Of a DNA stretch of 64,000 nucleotides, positions 45,276 to 58,666 are shown piece by piece. Origin of the DNA: Arthrobacter endolithicus (GTDB taxonomy: Bacteria; Actinomycetota; Actinomycetes; Actinomycetales; Micrococcaceae); assembly GCF_026627425.1 (NCBI RefSeq), contig NZ_JAPNLH010000007.1, forward strand, positions 1 to 64,000, in the 5' to 3' direction. The notes beneath the pieces were generated by a model. That model had not been told where the DNA came from and did no database searches. It saw only the letters and a program-made list of their open reading frames with translations. Every line of letters starts with the position of its first letter. The first letter of the stretch is position 1. The position numbers and the translations under genes were made by a program.

Positions 45276-47296
45276 GTCCTTCGGGCACCCGGCTTCCTGC
45301 CCGGGGTCGAAGCGGCGGCTTGGGTTATGCGGTCCAGCAGGATACCGAGGAAGACGATGGCCAGTCCCGCCGCCAGGCCCTTCCCGAAGACCGAGCTCTG
45401 GACGAAGCCCGCGACCACGTCATAGCCCAGACCGCCGGCGCCGACCAGGGCGCCAATGACCACCATCGCCAGGACATACATCAGACCCTGGTTGGCGGCC
45501 AGTGCAAGCGTTTTCCGAGCCATCGGGAGCTGGACTTTGCTGATGACCTGCCACGGGGTGGAGCCGCTGGAAACGGCCGCCTCCACCACCGTGGGCGAAA
45601 TGGCGGCAATGCCGTCGGCGGTGATCTTAATGGCCACCGGAGCGGCGTAAATGATGGCGGCAACGATGGCCGTGAAGCGGGTGGCACCGAACAATCCGAG
45701 GAAGGGAACCAGATAAACAAACGCCGGCATGGTCTGACCGGCGTCGAGCATCGGCCGCATGGCCGCATCTATCCGACGCGACCGTCCCATCGCCACGCCG
45801 AAGACCACGCCCAGCAGCATCACGATCACGGTCGCCAGCAGGGTGCTGGCGAGCGTGACCATGGCATCGTTCCATAGGCCCAGGGAGACGATCACAGCCA
45901 GGCAGAAGGTGGTCACAGCTGCCAGCTTCCAACCGGCAATGGCGTAGGCGGCGATGGCAATCACGACCACCAGGAGATAAAACGGCGTCTCGGTCAACAG
46001 CGATTGGAACGGGTTCAAAATGCCAACCGTCACCGACTCACGAAAGGAATGGGTCAGGAAGTACAGATTCGTCTGCAGCCAGCCGCTGGCGGCGGTGACG
46101 CCGTCGCTGATGGCCGCCCCCATGTTCAGGCGCGCAGGGAAGACGGCTGCCCACAGTACGCTGCGGGAAACCTGCACGATCCCGAGGGTCAGCAGCAGCG
46201 TGCCTGCCAGGACGATGTACCGGGCCCGCCCGGAGAGCCTTCTCGCCCGCCGGGCACTTGGCTCGGCCCGCTGGCTGGCCGCCGTGGTGACGCGGTCCAA
46301 TACGATGGCCATCAGGACGATGGCGAGCCCGGCGTTGACGGCAGTTCCCACGTCCAGGGACTGCAGGGCGACGACGACGACCTGACCCAGTCCCGGGGCG
46401 GCGATCAGGGCCGCAATGGTCACCATGGACAAGGCGGCCATCGTGCTTTGGTTGATGCCCATCACAATAGTCCGGCGTGCCATCGGCAGCTGCACGGTGT
46501 ACAGCCGCTGCCAGCCGGTGGTGCCGAGCGAATCGGAGGCCTCCCTGGTGTTCTCGGGGATGCTGCGGATGCCGTGGGAGGAAAGCCGGATGACCGGCGG
46601 AGCGGCGTAGATGACGGTGGCGATGACCGCAGACGCGGGGCCGATCAGAAAGATCAGTGCCAGCGGCGCCAGGTACACAAACGTGGGCATCGTCTGCATG
46701 AAGTCCAGCACCGGCGTGAGGACCTTCTGCACCCGGTTGCTGGTCCCGGCCAGCACCCCCAATGGAATCCCGACGATCAAAGTCAACAGTACGGCTGTGA
46801 GCACCAGGGCAAAGGTGTTGGCCGCATCGATGAACAATCCCTGGACCCCGAAAAACGTGAAGACGACGGCGGTCAGCAGCGCGACCTTAACGTTGCCGAT
46901 CGCGAACGCGATCCAGGTCAGCACGGCGACGGTACCCAGCCAACCCAGGACGGGGATGACTTCGCCGGTGGGACTGGCCGCAAAGATGGCCATGAAGAAG
47001 CCGGCGACCAGCCCGACGGCGCTGCGCAGGGGGGTGAGGATGTACATGAAGACGGGATTTCCGTCGCGGTTCTCCGCGATCCAGCCATTGAAGAGGTTAA
47101 GGCTCCGGTGCAGGTCCGTCAGCTCCGAGGCGGGCAGTGCCAGCGTGCCGGATCCCCGCAGCAACAAAAACCCGAGCAGCCACAGGACTGCGGCCGCCAA
47201 CAGCAGCCGGGTACGGCGGCTGAACCGGTGGGCGCTCGCGGGGCCACCGGTGGCCCTGCCCGCCGCGATCGGGCGGTCCCGCAGCAGGGTAGCCAT
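45272..47296 (-). CDS. proW: Double ProW: fused tandem betaine/choline ABC permease
   Basis: A 674-residue protein holding two complete ProW-type permease domains. The first (about 60-330) has P-T-F-V-Y-L-A-P near residue 206 and A-A-P-P-V-I-R-L near residue 231. The second (about 355-665) has M-P-A-F-V-Y-L-V-P near residue 513 and the matching I-Y-A-A-P-V-A-I-K loop near residue 540. Each half also repeats the L-P-M-A-R EAA-loop segment that contacts the ATPase. Ordinary ProW is about 300-350 residues and homodimerises; here both halves are one chain. One-base overlap with the ATPase gene. Confidence 0.9.
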   Translation of the reverse strand: MATLLRDRPIAAGRATGGPASAHRFSRRTRLLLAAAVLWLLGFLLLRGSGTLALPASELTDLHRSLNLFNGWIAENRDGNPVFMYILTPLRSAVGLVAGFFMAIFAASPTGEVIPVLGWLGTVAVLTWIAFAIGNVKVALLTAVVFTFFGVQGLFIDAANTFALVLTAVLLTLIVGIPLGVLAGTSNRVQKVLTPVLDFMQTMPTFVYLAPLALIFLIGPASAVIATVIYAAPPVIRLSSHGIRSIPENTREASDSLGTTGWQRLYTVQLPMARRTIVMGINQSTMAALSMVTIAALIAAPGLGQVVVVALQSLDVGTAVNAGLAIVLMAIVLDRVTTAASQRAEPSARRARRLSGRARYIVLAGTLLLTLGIVQVSRSVLWAAVFPARLNMGAAISDGVTAASGWLQTNLYFLTHSFRESVTVGILNPFQSLLTETPFYLLVVVIAIAAYAIAGWKLAAVTTFCLAVIVSLGLWNDAMVTLASTLLATVIVMLLGVVFGVAMGRSRRIDAAMRPMLDAGQTMPAFVYLVPFLGLFGATRFTAIVAAIIYAAPVAIKITADGIAAISPTVVEAAVSSGSTPWQVISKVQLPMARKTLALAANQGLMYVLAMVVIGALVGAGGLGYDVVAGFVQSSVFGKGLAAGLAIVFLGILLDRITQAAASTPGRKPGARRT

Positions 47297-48465
47297 CAGA
47301 CCACTGCTTCCTGGCCGGAGACCTTTTCCCGGGGTAGTTCCTTAATGGGGACGGCCTCATCGTGGTGGCTGCCCGGGGCGGGGGAGGCGGCGTCGACGGA
47401 AGTACGGTTGCCGGACGCCGGGCCGTCGGACGTACGGCTGCCGGAGCCGTGGATAACCGACAGGATTGCGTCCCGGTCTATCTGGCCCAGAATTGTTCCG
47501 TCGCCATTGGACACCAACACCGGCGAGGTGGTGCTCATCACCACGGGAATGGCATCCCTGATCAACGTCCCAACGGATAAGACGGGAGCATCATGGGCGG
47601 TGCTGGGCGCCACCGTCTTGGTGATCCATTTGAGCGTCAGGACGTCGGCCCGCGGTACCTCGGAGACGAAGTCAGCAATGTAGCTGTCTGCCGGGGAACC
47701 CACGAGTTCGTCACCGGAGCCCACCTGGACCATCTCGCCGTCGCGCATGATCAGGATCCGGTCACCGAGCTTGAGCGCCTCGGACAGGTCGTGTGTGACA
47801 AAGACCATGGTCTTTCCCATTTCCTTGTGTAGCCGGATCACCTCGGCCTGCATATCGCGGCGGATCAGCGGATCCAGGGCTGAAAAGGGTTCGTCGAAGA
47901 GGATGGTGTCCGGGTCGCCGGCCAAGGCCCGTCCCAATCCGACGCGCTGCTGCATGCCGCCGGAGAGCTGGTCGGGATAGTGCTGTTCGTAGCCCGTGAG
48001 GCCCACGAGGTCAATGATCTCCTGGGACGTGTTGTACCGCTCGTTTTTTGCCGTACCCCGGATCTGCAGGCCATAGGAGACGTTGTCCAGCACTGTGCGG
48101 TGCGGGAGCAGGCCGAAATGCTGGAACACCATGGAGATCTTGCGCCGGCGCAGCTCGCGCAGTTCCGAAGTACCGGCCTGAAGCACATCCCTGCCGTCTA
48201 CCAGTACCTGCCCGGATGTTGGCTCGATCAACCGGGTGAGGCAGCGGATCAGCGTTGACTTCCCCGATCCGGAAAGCCCCATCACTACGAACACTTCGCC
48301 TTTGGCAACGTCGAAATTCATGTTCCGCACGGCCGTCACGCAGCCGGTGCGTTCGAGCAGCTCAGCGGAGCTTTGTCCGGACAGCCCGGCGTCTCCGGGA
48401 ACCTTTTCACCTCCGGAACCGAAGACTTTCCACAGATTGCGGACCGAAATAACGGGGCTGTTCAT
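47296..48465 (-). CDS. proV: Glycine betaine/choline ABC transporter ATP-binding protein
   Basis: A 389-residue ATPase. Walker [10 protein letters not shown] lies near residue 63, the Q-loop M-V-F-Q-H-F-G-L near residue 110, the signature L-S-G-G-M-Q-Q-R near residue 163, and Walker [10 protein letters not shown] near residue 183. A CBS-like regulatory region follows (about 255-340). The tail (340-375) is a Ser/Gly/Asp-rich stretch with two similar G-x-R-T-S units. It overlaps the aldehyde dehydrogenase gene by 4 bp (ATGA) and the permease gene by one, so all three are coupled. Confidence 0.9.
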   Translation of the reverse strand: MNSPVISVRNLWKVFGSGGEKVPGDAGLSGQSSAELLERTGCVTAVRNMNFDVAKGEVFVVMGLSGSGKSTLIRCLTRLIEPTSGQVLVDGRDVLQAGTSELRELRRRKISMVFQHFGLLPHRTVLDNVSYGLQIRGTAKNERYNTSQEIIDLVGLTGYEQHYPDQLSGGMQQRVGLGRALAGDPDTILFDEPFSALDPLIRRDMQAEVIRLHKEMGKTMVFVTHDLSEALKLGDRILIMRDGEMVQVGSGDELVGSPADSYIADFVSEVPRADVLTLKWITKTVAPSTAHDAPVLSVGTLIRDAIPVVMSTTSPVLVSNGDGTILGQIDRDAILSVIHGSGSRTSDGPASGNRTSVDAASPAPGSHHDEAVPIKELPREKVSGQEAVV

Positions 48466-49991
48466 CGCTGTGCTCCTGCCGTCGATGGGTCGAACCAGTT
48501 GCCGGGACCCGGGTCAATGTTTTGCCAGATGTGTTTTATTTCCCGGTATTCCGCGAGGCCGGCAACTCCCAGTTCCCGTCCGTTCCCCGATTGGCCGAAG
48601 CCGCCCCATTCCGCTTGCGGAACGTAGGGGTGATAATCGTTGATCCACACAGTTCCGTGCCGCAGTGCGGACGCCACACGCTGGGCGCGCGCACCATCCT
48701 TGGTCCAGACCGCACCCGCGAGCCCGTAGATGGTGTCGTTGGCCAGGCTGATGGCCTGCTGCTCGGTGCTGAAGGTCTCCACCGTCAGTACCGGGCCAAA
48801 GGACTCATCCTGCACCACGCGCATGGTGCTGTGGCAGCCATCGAGAATGGTCGGCGGGTAGTAGCTTCCGCCCATCAGGTCCGGGTCGTCCGGAATGAAT
48901 CCGCCGCAGAGCAAGCGGGCGCCTTCGGCCAGGCCGTCCTGAACATAGGAGTGCACCTTGGCCCGATGGGCGATGGAGATCAGCGGACCGGTCTGGGCGT
49001 TGTCATCAAACGGACCGCCGAGACGGATCAGCCGTGCCCGCCGGGTGACCTCGGTTACAAAGTCGGCGTGGATCGACTCTTCAATGATCAGCCGTGCACC
49101 AGCGGAGCAGACCTGGCCCGAATGCAGGAAAACGGCCGTCAGCGCGTGGTCGACAGCGGCGTCCAGATCGGCGTCGGCAAAGACAACGTTCGGGTTCTTG
49201 CCGCCGAGCTCGAGCGCCACGCGCTTCACGGTGTCGGCCGCGGCTGCCATCAAAAGCTTGCCCGTTGCCAGGCCGCCGGTGAATGAGACCATGTCCACCC
49301 GAGGATCGGTGCCCAGCACGGCGCCGACCACCGGTCCGGAGCCGGTCACCAGGTTGGCCACGCCGGCAGGAACTCCTGCCTCCGCCAGTGTCTCCATCAG
49401 CAGGATTGCGGTCGACGGCGTCAGCTCACTGGGTTTGAGCACGAACGTGTTCCCCGCCAACAGGGCCGGTGCCACTTTCCAGGAGGTCTGCAGCAGCGGA
49501 TAGTTCCAAGGTGTGATCAGGCCGCAGACGCCGATGGGCGCATGCACGATCCTGCTGATGGCCCCGGGCTGGCCCGTGTCGATCACGCGGCCGGCGTCCG
49601 TGCCGGCGATGCCGCTGTAGTACCGGAAGCAGGAAATGACGTCGTCGATGTCGAATTCGGCCTCGGCATAGCGCTTGCCGGTATCCAAGGCCTCCGCCCT
49701 GGCATAGGCAGACTTGTCCCGCCCGAGCAGATCCGCCGCACACGCCAGGATTCGTCCGCGTTCCTTTTCGGGCGTCGCCGGCCAGCGGCCGTCGTCAAAG
49801 CTGTGTCGGGCGCTGGCGATGGCTGCTTCGGCGTCGGCCGTGCTGCCCTCGGCCACTGTTGCAACGGCTGTGCCATCCGCGGGACAGCTGATGAGCCGAA
49901 CGCCGCCGTCAGCGGAGGGCAGCCACGCTCCGCCGGCGTAGATGCCGCGGGCCAGCTGGACCCCGAGGTCCACGGACTGCGCCGCGCTCAT
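48462..49991 (-). CDS. betB: Betaine-aldehyde dehydrogenase type
   Basis: A 509-residue NAD-dependent aldehyde dehydrogenase. It has P-W-N-Y-P near residue 163, the nucleotide loop F-T-G-G near residue 240, the catalytic glutamate in L-E-L-G-G-K-N-P near residue 263, the nucleophile cysteine in H-S-G-Q-V-C-S-A-G near residue 295, and E-S-F-G-P-V near residue 394. In this operon it should oxidise betaine aldehyde to glycine betaine. It overlaps the choline dehydrogenase and proV genes by 4 bp each. The substrate is inferred from context. Confidence 0.88.
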   Translation of the reverse strand: MSAAQSVDLGVQLARGIYAGGAWLPSADGGVRLISCPADGTAVATVAEGSTADAEAAIASARHSFDDGRWPATPEKERGRILACAADLLGRDKSAYARAEALDTGKRYAEAEFDIDDVISCFRYYSGIAGTDAGRVIDTGQPGAISRIVHAPIGVCGLITPWNYPLLQTSWKVAPALLAGNTFVLKPSELTPSTAILLMETLAEAGVPAGVANLVTGSGPVVGAVLGTDPRVDMVSFTGGLATGKLLMAAAADTVKRVALELGGKNPNVVFADADLDAAVDHALTAVFLHSGQVCSAGARLIIEESIHADFVTEVTRRARLIRLGGPFDDNAQTGPLISIAHRAKVHSYVQDGLAEGARLLCGGFIPDDPDLMGGSYYPPTILDGCHSTMRVVQDESFGPVLTVETFSTEQQAISLANDTIYGLAGAVWTKDGARAQRVASALRHGTVWINDYHPYVPQAEWGGFGQSGNGRELGVAGLAEYREIKHIWQNIDPGPGNWFDPSTAGAQR

Positions 49992-51805
49992 GATTTCGTC
50001 CTGTCGAGGGTGGCAGCCGTTTCCGCCGATGCTGTTTCCGCCGGTGCGGGTCCGTGCCCGGGGTGTCGGTAGAAGTCTGCGGCCTGGGCCGGCAGCGGAG
50101 TCTTCTCAAGGATCAGGTCGGCCGCCTTCTCGGCGAGCATCATGACGGGAGCGTAGATATTGCCGTTGGTCACATAGGGCATCGCGGACGCATCGACCAC
50201 CCGCAGGCCGCCGGTGCCGTGAACCCGCATGGTCAGCGGATTTACGACCGCCATTGGGTCGGATGCCGGTCCCATTTTGGCGGTGCAGGAGGGGTGCAGC
50301 GCGGTCTCGGCATCCCGTGCCACCCACCGGAGGATCTCGTCGTCGGTCTGTACCTTCGGTCCGGGGGAGAGCTCGCCGCCGTCAAACGCTCCCATGGCGG
50401 CCTGGCCCAGAATGTCCCGGGAAATGCGCACCGCCTCAACCCATTCGCGCCTGTCCTGGGCGGTGGAGAGGTAGTTGAACTTCAACGACGGATGGCGGCG
50501 CGGATCCGTGGATTGGATTTTCACGCTGCCGCGGGAATCGGAATACATCGGTCCGATGTGCACCTGGTAGCCGTGTTTGGCGGCGGCTTTCTGCCCGTCG
50601 TAGCGCACCGCGACGGGCAGGAAGTGGAACATCAGGTTTGGGTAGGCGACGTCCTCGTTGGAGCGGACAAAACCTCCGCCCTCAAAGTGGTTGGTAGCGG
50701 CCGGTCCGGTGCGGCCCAGTAGCCACTGTAGACCAATGAACGGGTAGCGCCACAGGCTTAGACTCGGCTGCTGGGACACAGGCTGGGTACAGGCATGCTG
50801 GATGTAGACCTCTAAATGGTCCTGCAGGTTTTCGCCCACGCCGGGCAGGTCCGCCACGGACGCGATGCCCAGCTGCCGTAGGTGCGCAGCATCGCCCACG
50901 CCGGAAAGCTGCAGCAGCGCCGGTGTGTTGATGGCACCGCCGCACAGGATGATTTCCGCGCCGTGCACGGTGTGTCGCCGCCCGTTCCTGCGGTAGCTGA
51001 CCGACGTGGCAACCGTGCCGGTGAAGTTGATTTTCGTGACGAACGCGCGGGTGAGCACATTGAGGTTGTCTCGGCGGCGGTTCGGGCGAAGATAGGCCCG
51101 GGATGCGGAGAGCCGCTGTCCTTTGTGCACATTTCGGTCAAAGGGGCCAAACCCTTCCTGCCGGTACCCATTAACATCATTGGTCCGTGGGTAGCCAGCC
51201 TGCCGGGCTGCTTGGAAGAAGGCCTGGAACAGCGGGTTCCGGGCCGGCCCGCGTTCAAGCACCAGTGGCCCATCGTGTCCGCGCAGCTCGTCGTCCCCGG
51301 CCGCAGCCAGGGCGTTCTCCATCTTCTTGAAATAGGGCAGGCAATGCGCGTAATTCCAGCTCTCCATCCCGGGATCCGCGGCCCAGCGCTCGTAGTCCAA
51401 AGGATTGCCGCGCTGGAAGATCATGCCGTTGATCGAGCTTGACCCGCCCAGCACCTTCCCCCGCGCATGCGCGACCCTCCGTCCGGCCATGCGCGGTTCG
51501 GGGTCTGATTGGTAGCGCCAGTCATAGAACCGGTTTCCGCTGGGAAAGGTAAGCGCCGCCGGCATTTGGATGAACAGGTCCCAGGGGTAATCACTGCGAC
51601 CGGCCTCCAGGACCAGGACCGTTCGGGTGCCGTTGGCGCTGAGCCGGTCGGCCAGCACCGAACCGGCGCTGCCGCCGCCGACAATCACAAAGTCATAGCT
51701 AACACCGTCATGCTTCACAGCGTTGGTTTTAACCACGCCGTTATCCTCAACATCGTCGTCCTGAACACCGTCGTCCTCAACACTGTCGTAGCTCTTGTCC
51801 GTCAT
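49988..51805 (-). CDS. betA: Choline dehydrogenase, GMC oxidoreductase
   Basis: A 605-residue flavoprotein that oxidises choline to betaine aldehyde. The FAD-binding G-G-G-S-A-G-S-V-L near residue 43, the GMC signature G-G-S-S-S-I-N-G-M near residue 120, [13 protein letters not shown] near residue 288 and the C-terminal catalytic H-P-S-C-T-A-K-M-G region near residue 519 are present. The first 32 residues are an acidic extension built from three V-E/Q-D-D/N-x units encoded by a 15-bp tandem repeat at 51737-51781. It overlaps betB by 4 bp. Confidence 0.9.
   Translation of the reverse strand: MTDKSYDSVEDDGVQDDDVEDNGVVKTNAVKHDGVSYDFVIVGGGSAGSVLADRLSANGTRTVLVLEAGRSDYPWDLFIQMPAALTFPSGNRFYDWRYQSDPEPRMAGRRVAHARGKVLGGSSSINGMIFQRGNPLDYERWAADPGMESWNYAHCLPYFKKMENALAAAGDDELRGHDGPLVLERGPARNPLFQAFFQAARQAGYPRTNDVNGYRQEGFGPFDRNVHKGQRLSASRAYLRPNRRRDNLNVLTRAFVTKINFTGTVATSVSYRRNGRRHTVHGAEIILCGGAINTPALLQLSGVGDAAHLRQLGIASVADLPGVGENLQDHLEVYIQHACTQPVSQQPSLSLWRYPFIGLQWLLGRTGPAATNHFEGGGFVRSNEDVAYPNLMFHFLPVAVRYDGQKAAAKHGYQVHIGPMYSDSRGSVKIQSTDPRRHPSLKFNYLSTAQDRREWVEAVRISRDILGQAAMGAFDGGELSPGPKVQTDDEILRWVARDAETALHPSCTAKMGPASDPMAVVNPLTMRVHGTGGLRVVDASAMPYVTNGNIYAPVMMLAEKAADLILEKTPLPAQAADFYRHPGHGPAPAETASAETAATLDRTKS
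51737..51781. repeat. 15-bp tandem repeat (x3) at the start of the choline dehydrogenase gene
   Basis: Three 15-bp units (51737-51751, 51752-51766, 51767-51781) differ at a few positions and keep the reading frame. They add an Asp/Glu-rich N-terminal tail. Confidence 0.75.
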
Positions 51806-51883
51806 GATGCGGGTCTCCTCGTACGGGATAAAATAATCGGGCCGGATGTGGTGATGTGCGGAGCCGGTTGCTCGGTTGCCGTG

Positions 51884-55466
<3,583 letters not shown>

Positions 55467-55541
55467 GATCAACTCCCAAATTACGTTCTCAACAGACGTT
55501 CCGGACGGGCAAAGCGTTGCGTGTGGGTGGGTGCGGTGGCA

Positions 55542-55892
55542 TCAAGCGTGGCCGTGGAGGCTCAATCCCGGCGGCAGGTTTGGCACCTCACCGGACTCGG
55601 CGACCATGATGGTCCCGTCTATCACCGACACGGCATGAACACGGACAGGCAACTTGGCCGGAGGAGCGTCTGCGGCACCGGTACGCAGATTGAAGCGGGA
55701 CGCGTGCAGCGGACACTCGACCTCGCAGCCTTCCACCCAGCCGTCCGCCAGGGAGGCATCCTGATGCGTGCACGTGTCATCGATGGCAAAAAGTTCTCCA
55801 TCCTCCGTGTGGAAGACGGCAATGGGTGGGGTCGTCTCCAGCCGCAGGGCATCGCCGGGGCCAAGAGCGCTGAGTGGACATGCTGCATGCAT
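55542..55892 (-). CDS. Rieske [2Fe-2S] ferredoxin
   Basis: A 116-residue ferredoxin of the three-component oxygenase type. The Rieske ligands are C-T-H (cysteine at residue 41) and C-P-L-H (cysteine at residue 60). H-T-E-D-G-E-L-F-A-I-D near residue 28 is the usual preceding strand. It should pass electrons from the ferredoxin reductase at 56191 to the oxygenase at 57524. It is the first gene of the minus-strand betaine operon and faces those two genes. Confidence 0.88.
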   Translation of the reverse strand: MHAACPLSALGPGDALRLETTPPIAVFHTEDGELFAIDDTCTHQDASLADGWVEGCEVECPLHASRFNLRTGAADAPPAKLPVRVHAVSVIDGTIMVAESGEVPNLPPGLSLHGHA

Positions 55893-55990
55893 GGGCGAAC
55901 CTCTGCTTCCTCAATAATTCTTTGAGCTATCCGTGCAAACCGCATCCCCGCAGGTCGTTTCGCCGAGGTCTGTCGTTTCGCACTCTGCAA

Positions 55991-56006
55991 CGTAACTCGC
56001 ATTACG
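55991..56006. promoter_or_regulatory. Inverted repeat CGTAA-N6-TTACG at the predicted start of the ferredoxin operon
   Basis: CGTAA (55991-55995) and TTACG (56002-56006) lie around the start point predicted from the minus-strand promoter at 56011-56039. It could be an operator for one of the two nearby regulators. The arms are short, so chance is possible. Confidence 0.4.
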
Positions 56007-56010
56007 GAAC

Positions 56011-56094
56011 ATCGTGATTCATCTCACATCGCTTGTCAAGGGGTCGGGGCATCCGGAGCGACCCCTTGACAACCCATATTTCAGCGCCCATTCT
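56011..56094. promoter_or_regulatory. Divergent promoter pair built on a 14-bp perfect inverted repeat
   Basis: TTGTCAAGGGGTCG (56033-56046) and CGACCCCTTGACAA (56059-56072) are perfect inverted copies around 12 bases. Each arm carries an outward TTGACA: minus strand at 56034-56039 with CACGAT at 56011-56016 as -10, and plus strand at 56066-56071 with CATTCT at 56089-56094 as -10. Both spacers are exactly 17 bp. The -10 boxes are weak, as expected for activated promoters. The minus promoter would serve the ferredoxin-purU-oxidase-choline operon, the plus one the reductase-oxygenase operon. Confidence 0.65.
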
Positions 56095-56114
56095 GTTCCA
56101 CATGACGATCTTCG

Positions 56115-56129
56115 TTGCGCAAGACGCAA
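56115..56129. promoter_or_regulatory. Operator-like palindrome TTGC-N7-GCAA ahead of the ferredoxin reductase gene
   Basis: TTGCG (56115-56119) and CGCAA (56125-56129) around CAAGA form TTGC-N7-GCAA, the same core as the palindrome at 39606-39622. It lies about 20-35 bp downstream of the plus-strand -10 box predicted at 56089. An IclR-family regulator is the likely ligand (inference). Confidence 0.55.
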
Positions 56130-56190
56130 TAATCGTAGCTTCGAGGATTATCCCTGAGTCACGTTTTTGTTCCCTGAGGAGGGAAAGCGC

Positions 56191-57456
56191 ATGACCACTA
56201 TCGCTGTTGTGGGAGCCTCGCTGGCGGGCATCTCGGCCACTCGGGCCCTCAGAGCGCAGGGATACCGCGGCCGCCTGGTGATCATCGGGGACGAAGGGCG
56301 GCGGCCTTATGACAGGCCGCCGCTGTCCAAGAACTTTCTCACCGGACGGATCACTGCCGTGGACCTCGCGCTGGAATCGGACGATGAGGCGCTGGAAGCA
56401 GAATGGTTCCTTGGTGTCGCCGCAACCGGGCTGGATACGCGGCGACGCGTCATCTCCTGCCGTGACGGCCGCACGGTTGCCTATGACTCGGCCATTATTG
56501 CCACCGGCGCCCGGGCGCGGATGCTGCCGGCTGCGGTGGGACTCGGGAACGTCCACACCCTGCGGACCCTTGAAGATGCTGAGCGTCTGGAGAAGCAGCT
56601 TGCCCCGGGCCGCCGCCTTGTGGTGGTCGGTGCCGGCTTCGTCGGAGCCGAGGTCGCCGCGACGGCCAGAGGCATCGGGATGGAGGTGACCTTGATCGGG
56701 TCCGGGGCGTTCCCACTCAGCAGTCCGCTCGGCCTACAAATGGGCGCCTTGATCGGCCGGCTGCACGAGGACAATGGTGTCAGACTGATCGGCAGCGCCC
56801 GGGTTGCATCTTTTGTTTGCGAAGACGCAATGGCCGGGAAGGCCAGGACGGCCAGCGCCGTTCGGCTGGCCGACGGACGCACGGTCCGGGCCGACGTCGT
56901 TGTCCTTGGCTTGGGCTCGATGCCGAATACCGATTGGCTCACAGGTTCCGGGCTGGATCTGACTGACGGGATCCGGTGCGATGCGGCCGGCCGGACCGGT
57001 GTCCGCGGCGTCTTTGCCGTGGGCGACTGCTCCGCCTGGTTTGACGACCGATCGGGAGCTTACGTGCGGGACGAACATTGGACCGGAGCCATGGAGCGGC
57101 CCGGCCGCGCCGTGGCTGCCCTGCTGGCTGATGCCGCGACGGCTCATGGTGCACCGCCGGCCACTGGGTCCGGCGCGCTGGATCTGCCGTACTTCTGGTC
57201 TGATCAATACGGTGCGAGGCTCCAGTTCACCGGCAGCGCGAGCGACGCCGACAGCGTGGAAATTGAAGCCGGTGACCCCGCCGAACATAATTTCCTGGCT
57301 GTCTATTACCGTGCCGGGAAGGCGGTCGCCATTTTGGGCGTGAATCAGCCCCGCCTATTTACCAGATGGCGCAAGGCCCTCACCGGTGCTACCCCGAAAA
57401 AACGCGTGCTGCCCGGTAAGGAAACCGACGCGACGTCGCTGAGCCCGGTCTGCTAG
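56191..57456 (+). CDS. Ferredoxin reductase, FAD/NAD(P)-dependent
   Basis: A 421-residue reductase of the oxygenase-coupled class. FAD-binding G-A-S-L-A-G-I-S near residue 8, R-P-Y-D-R-P-P-L-S-K near residue 40, NAD-binding V-V-G-A-G-F-V-G-A-E near residue 148 and the second FAD motif V-F-A-V-G-D-C near residue 276 are present, followed by a C-terminal reductase domain. Start ATG 56191 with GAGGAGGGAAAG upstream. It should feed electrons to the Rieske ferredoxin encoded divergently. The oxygenase gene follows 67 bp downstream. Confidence 0.9.
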   Translation: MTTIAVVGASLAGISATRALRAQGYRGRLVIIGDEGRRPYDRPPLSKNFLTGRITAVDLALESDDEALEAEWFLGVAATGLDTRRRVISCRDGRTVAYDSAIIATGARARMLPAAVGLGNVHTLRTLEDAERLEKQLAPGRRLVVVGAGFVGAEVAATARGIGMEVTLIGSGAFPLSSPLGLQMGALIGRLHEDNGVRLIGSARVASFVCEDAMAGKARTASAVRLADGRTVRADVVVLGLGSMPNTDWLTGSGLDLTDGIRCDAAGRTGVRGVFAVGDCSAWFDDRSGAYVRDEHWTGAMERPGRAVAALLADAATAHGAPPATGSGALDLPYFWSDQYGARLQFTGSASDADSVEIEAGDPAEHNFLAVYYRAGKAVAILGVNQPRLFTRWRKALTGATPKKRVLPGKETDATSLSPVC

Positions 57457-57523
57457 CCGTCCGGCACGGCTGTTGCCCTCCCGCCACCGCTTTTGTCCAC
57501 CACCGCTGTTGAGGAGTAAAAGA

Positions 57524-58666
57524 ATGACCTCCGAAGTAATTTCTCCATCCCTGATCCCCACCCTGCCGGGACGCACCTACGTGGACGAGGACATCTTCCG
57601 TGCGGAGCAGGAACAGATCTTTGAGAAGATGTGGTTTTGCGCCGTGCTGTCCGCTGACCTGGCCAAACCGGGATCCTACAAGACGGTGCAGGTCGGCCGC
57701 GAAAGCGTGCTTATCAACCGCACCCGCAAGGGCGAGGTGCGTGCATTTTTTAATATCTGCCGGCACCGCGGCGTGAAGCTGTGCATGGAGGAAACAGGTG
57801 TTGCAGGCCGGTCCTTCCAATGCCCCTACCACGCCTGGACGTACGACTTCGAGGGCAAGCTCATTGCCGCGCCGAACCTGACAAAGATGCCGGACATCAA
57901 CCGCCAGGAGTACGGGTTGGCGAAGATCGCGGTGCGGGAATTCATGGGGTATGTCTGGGTCTGCCTCGCGGACGAACCGCCGTCCTTCGAACATGACGTC
58001 ATGGGCGCCATCGAGGAACGCCTCGGTGATTTGAAAGCGATCGAAGGGTATGACATTGCCCATCTGAGCCTGGGCCGGCGGATCCGTTATGACGTAAAGG
58101 CCAACTGGAAGCTCATCATAGAGAACTTTATGGAGTGCTACCACTGTGCCACCATCCACCCCGAGCTGACCGAAGTCCTGCCCGAGTTCGCCGACGGACT
58201 CGCGGCGCAGTACTTTGTCGGGCACGGCGCGGAGTTCGGTGCAGACATCAAGGGCTTTACCGTGGACGGTTCCGAAGGCCTGGAGCGGATTACCGGGATC
58301 GACGACGACCAGGACCGCCGCTATTACGCCATCACGATCAAGCCCACGGTTTTTGTTAACCTGGTGCCGGATCATGTCATCATCCACCGAATGTTCCCGT
58401 TGGCTGCCGATCACACAATTGTCGAGTGTGACTGGCTGTACCTGCCCAGCGTGGTGGAAAGCGGCAAAGACCTCACCGCTTCCGTCGAGCTGTTCGACCG
58501 GGTCAACCGGCAGGACTTTGACGCCTGCGAGCGCTGCCAGCCGTCCATGGGATCGCGCATCTATGCCAAAGGCGGTGTTCTGGTACCGAGCGAACATCAC
58601 ATCGCCGCTTTCCACGACTGGGTCACCAGCAGGATCAGCGGCGAGGATGTCCCATCTTCTCGCTGA
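57524..58666 (+). CDS. Rieske-type oxygenase, probable glycine betaine monooxygenase
   Basis: A 380-residue aromatic-ring-hydroxylase-type alpha subunit. The Rieske site is C-R-H-R-G near residue 71 with C-P-Y-H-A-W near residue 97. The mononuclear iron region E-N-F-M-E-C-Y-H-C-A-T-I-H near residue 200 supplies histidines. Relatives demethylate glycine betaine, carnitine or stachydrine. Here, next to dimethylglycine oxidase, the expected reaction is betaine to dimethylglycine plus formaldehyde (inference). GAGGAG precedes the ATG. Its 3' end overlaps the convergent IclR gene by 32 bp. Confidence 0.85.
   Translation: MTSEVISPSLIPTLPGRTYVDEDIFRAEQEQIFEKMWFCAVLSADLAKPGSYKTVQVGRESVLINRTRKGEVRAFFNICRHRGVKLCMEETGVAGRSFQCPYHAWTYDFEGKLIAAPNLTKMPDINRQEYGLAKIAVREFMGYVWVCLADEPPSFEHDVMGAIEERLGDLKAIEGYDIAHLSLGRRIRYDVKANWKLIIENFMECYHCATIHPELTEVLPEFADGLAAQYFVGHGAEFGADIKGFTVDGSEGLERITGIDDDQDRRYYAITIKPTVFVNLVPDHVIIHRMFPLAADHTIVECDWLYLPSVVESGKDLTASVELFDRVNRQDFDACERCQPSMGSRIYAKGGVLVPSEHHIAAFHDWVTSRISGEDVPSSR

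Noticed and set aside
46004-47683. A 559-codon plus-strand frame opposite the double proW and proV
   Set aside because: Antisense to coupled transporter genes; composition is extremely Gly/Asp/Gln rich and no motif is seen.
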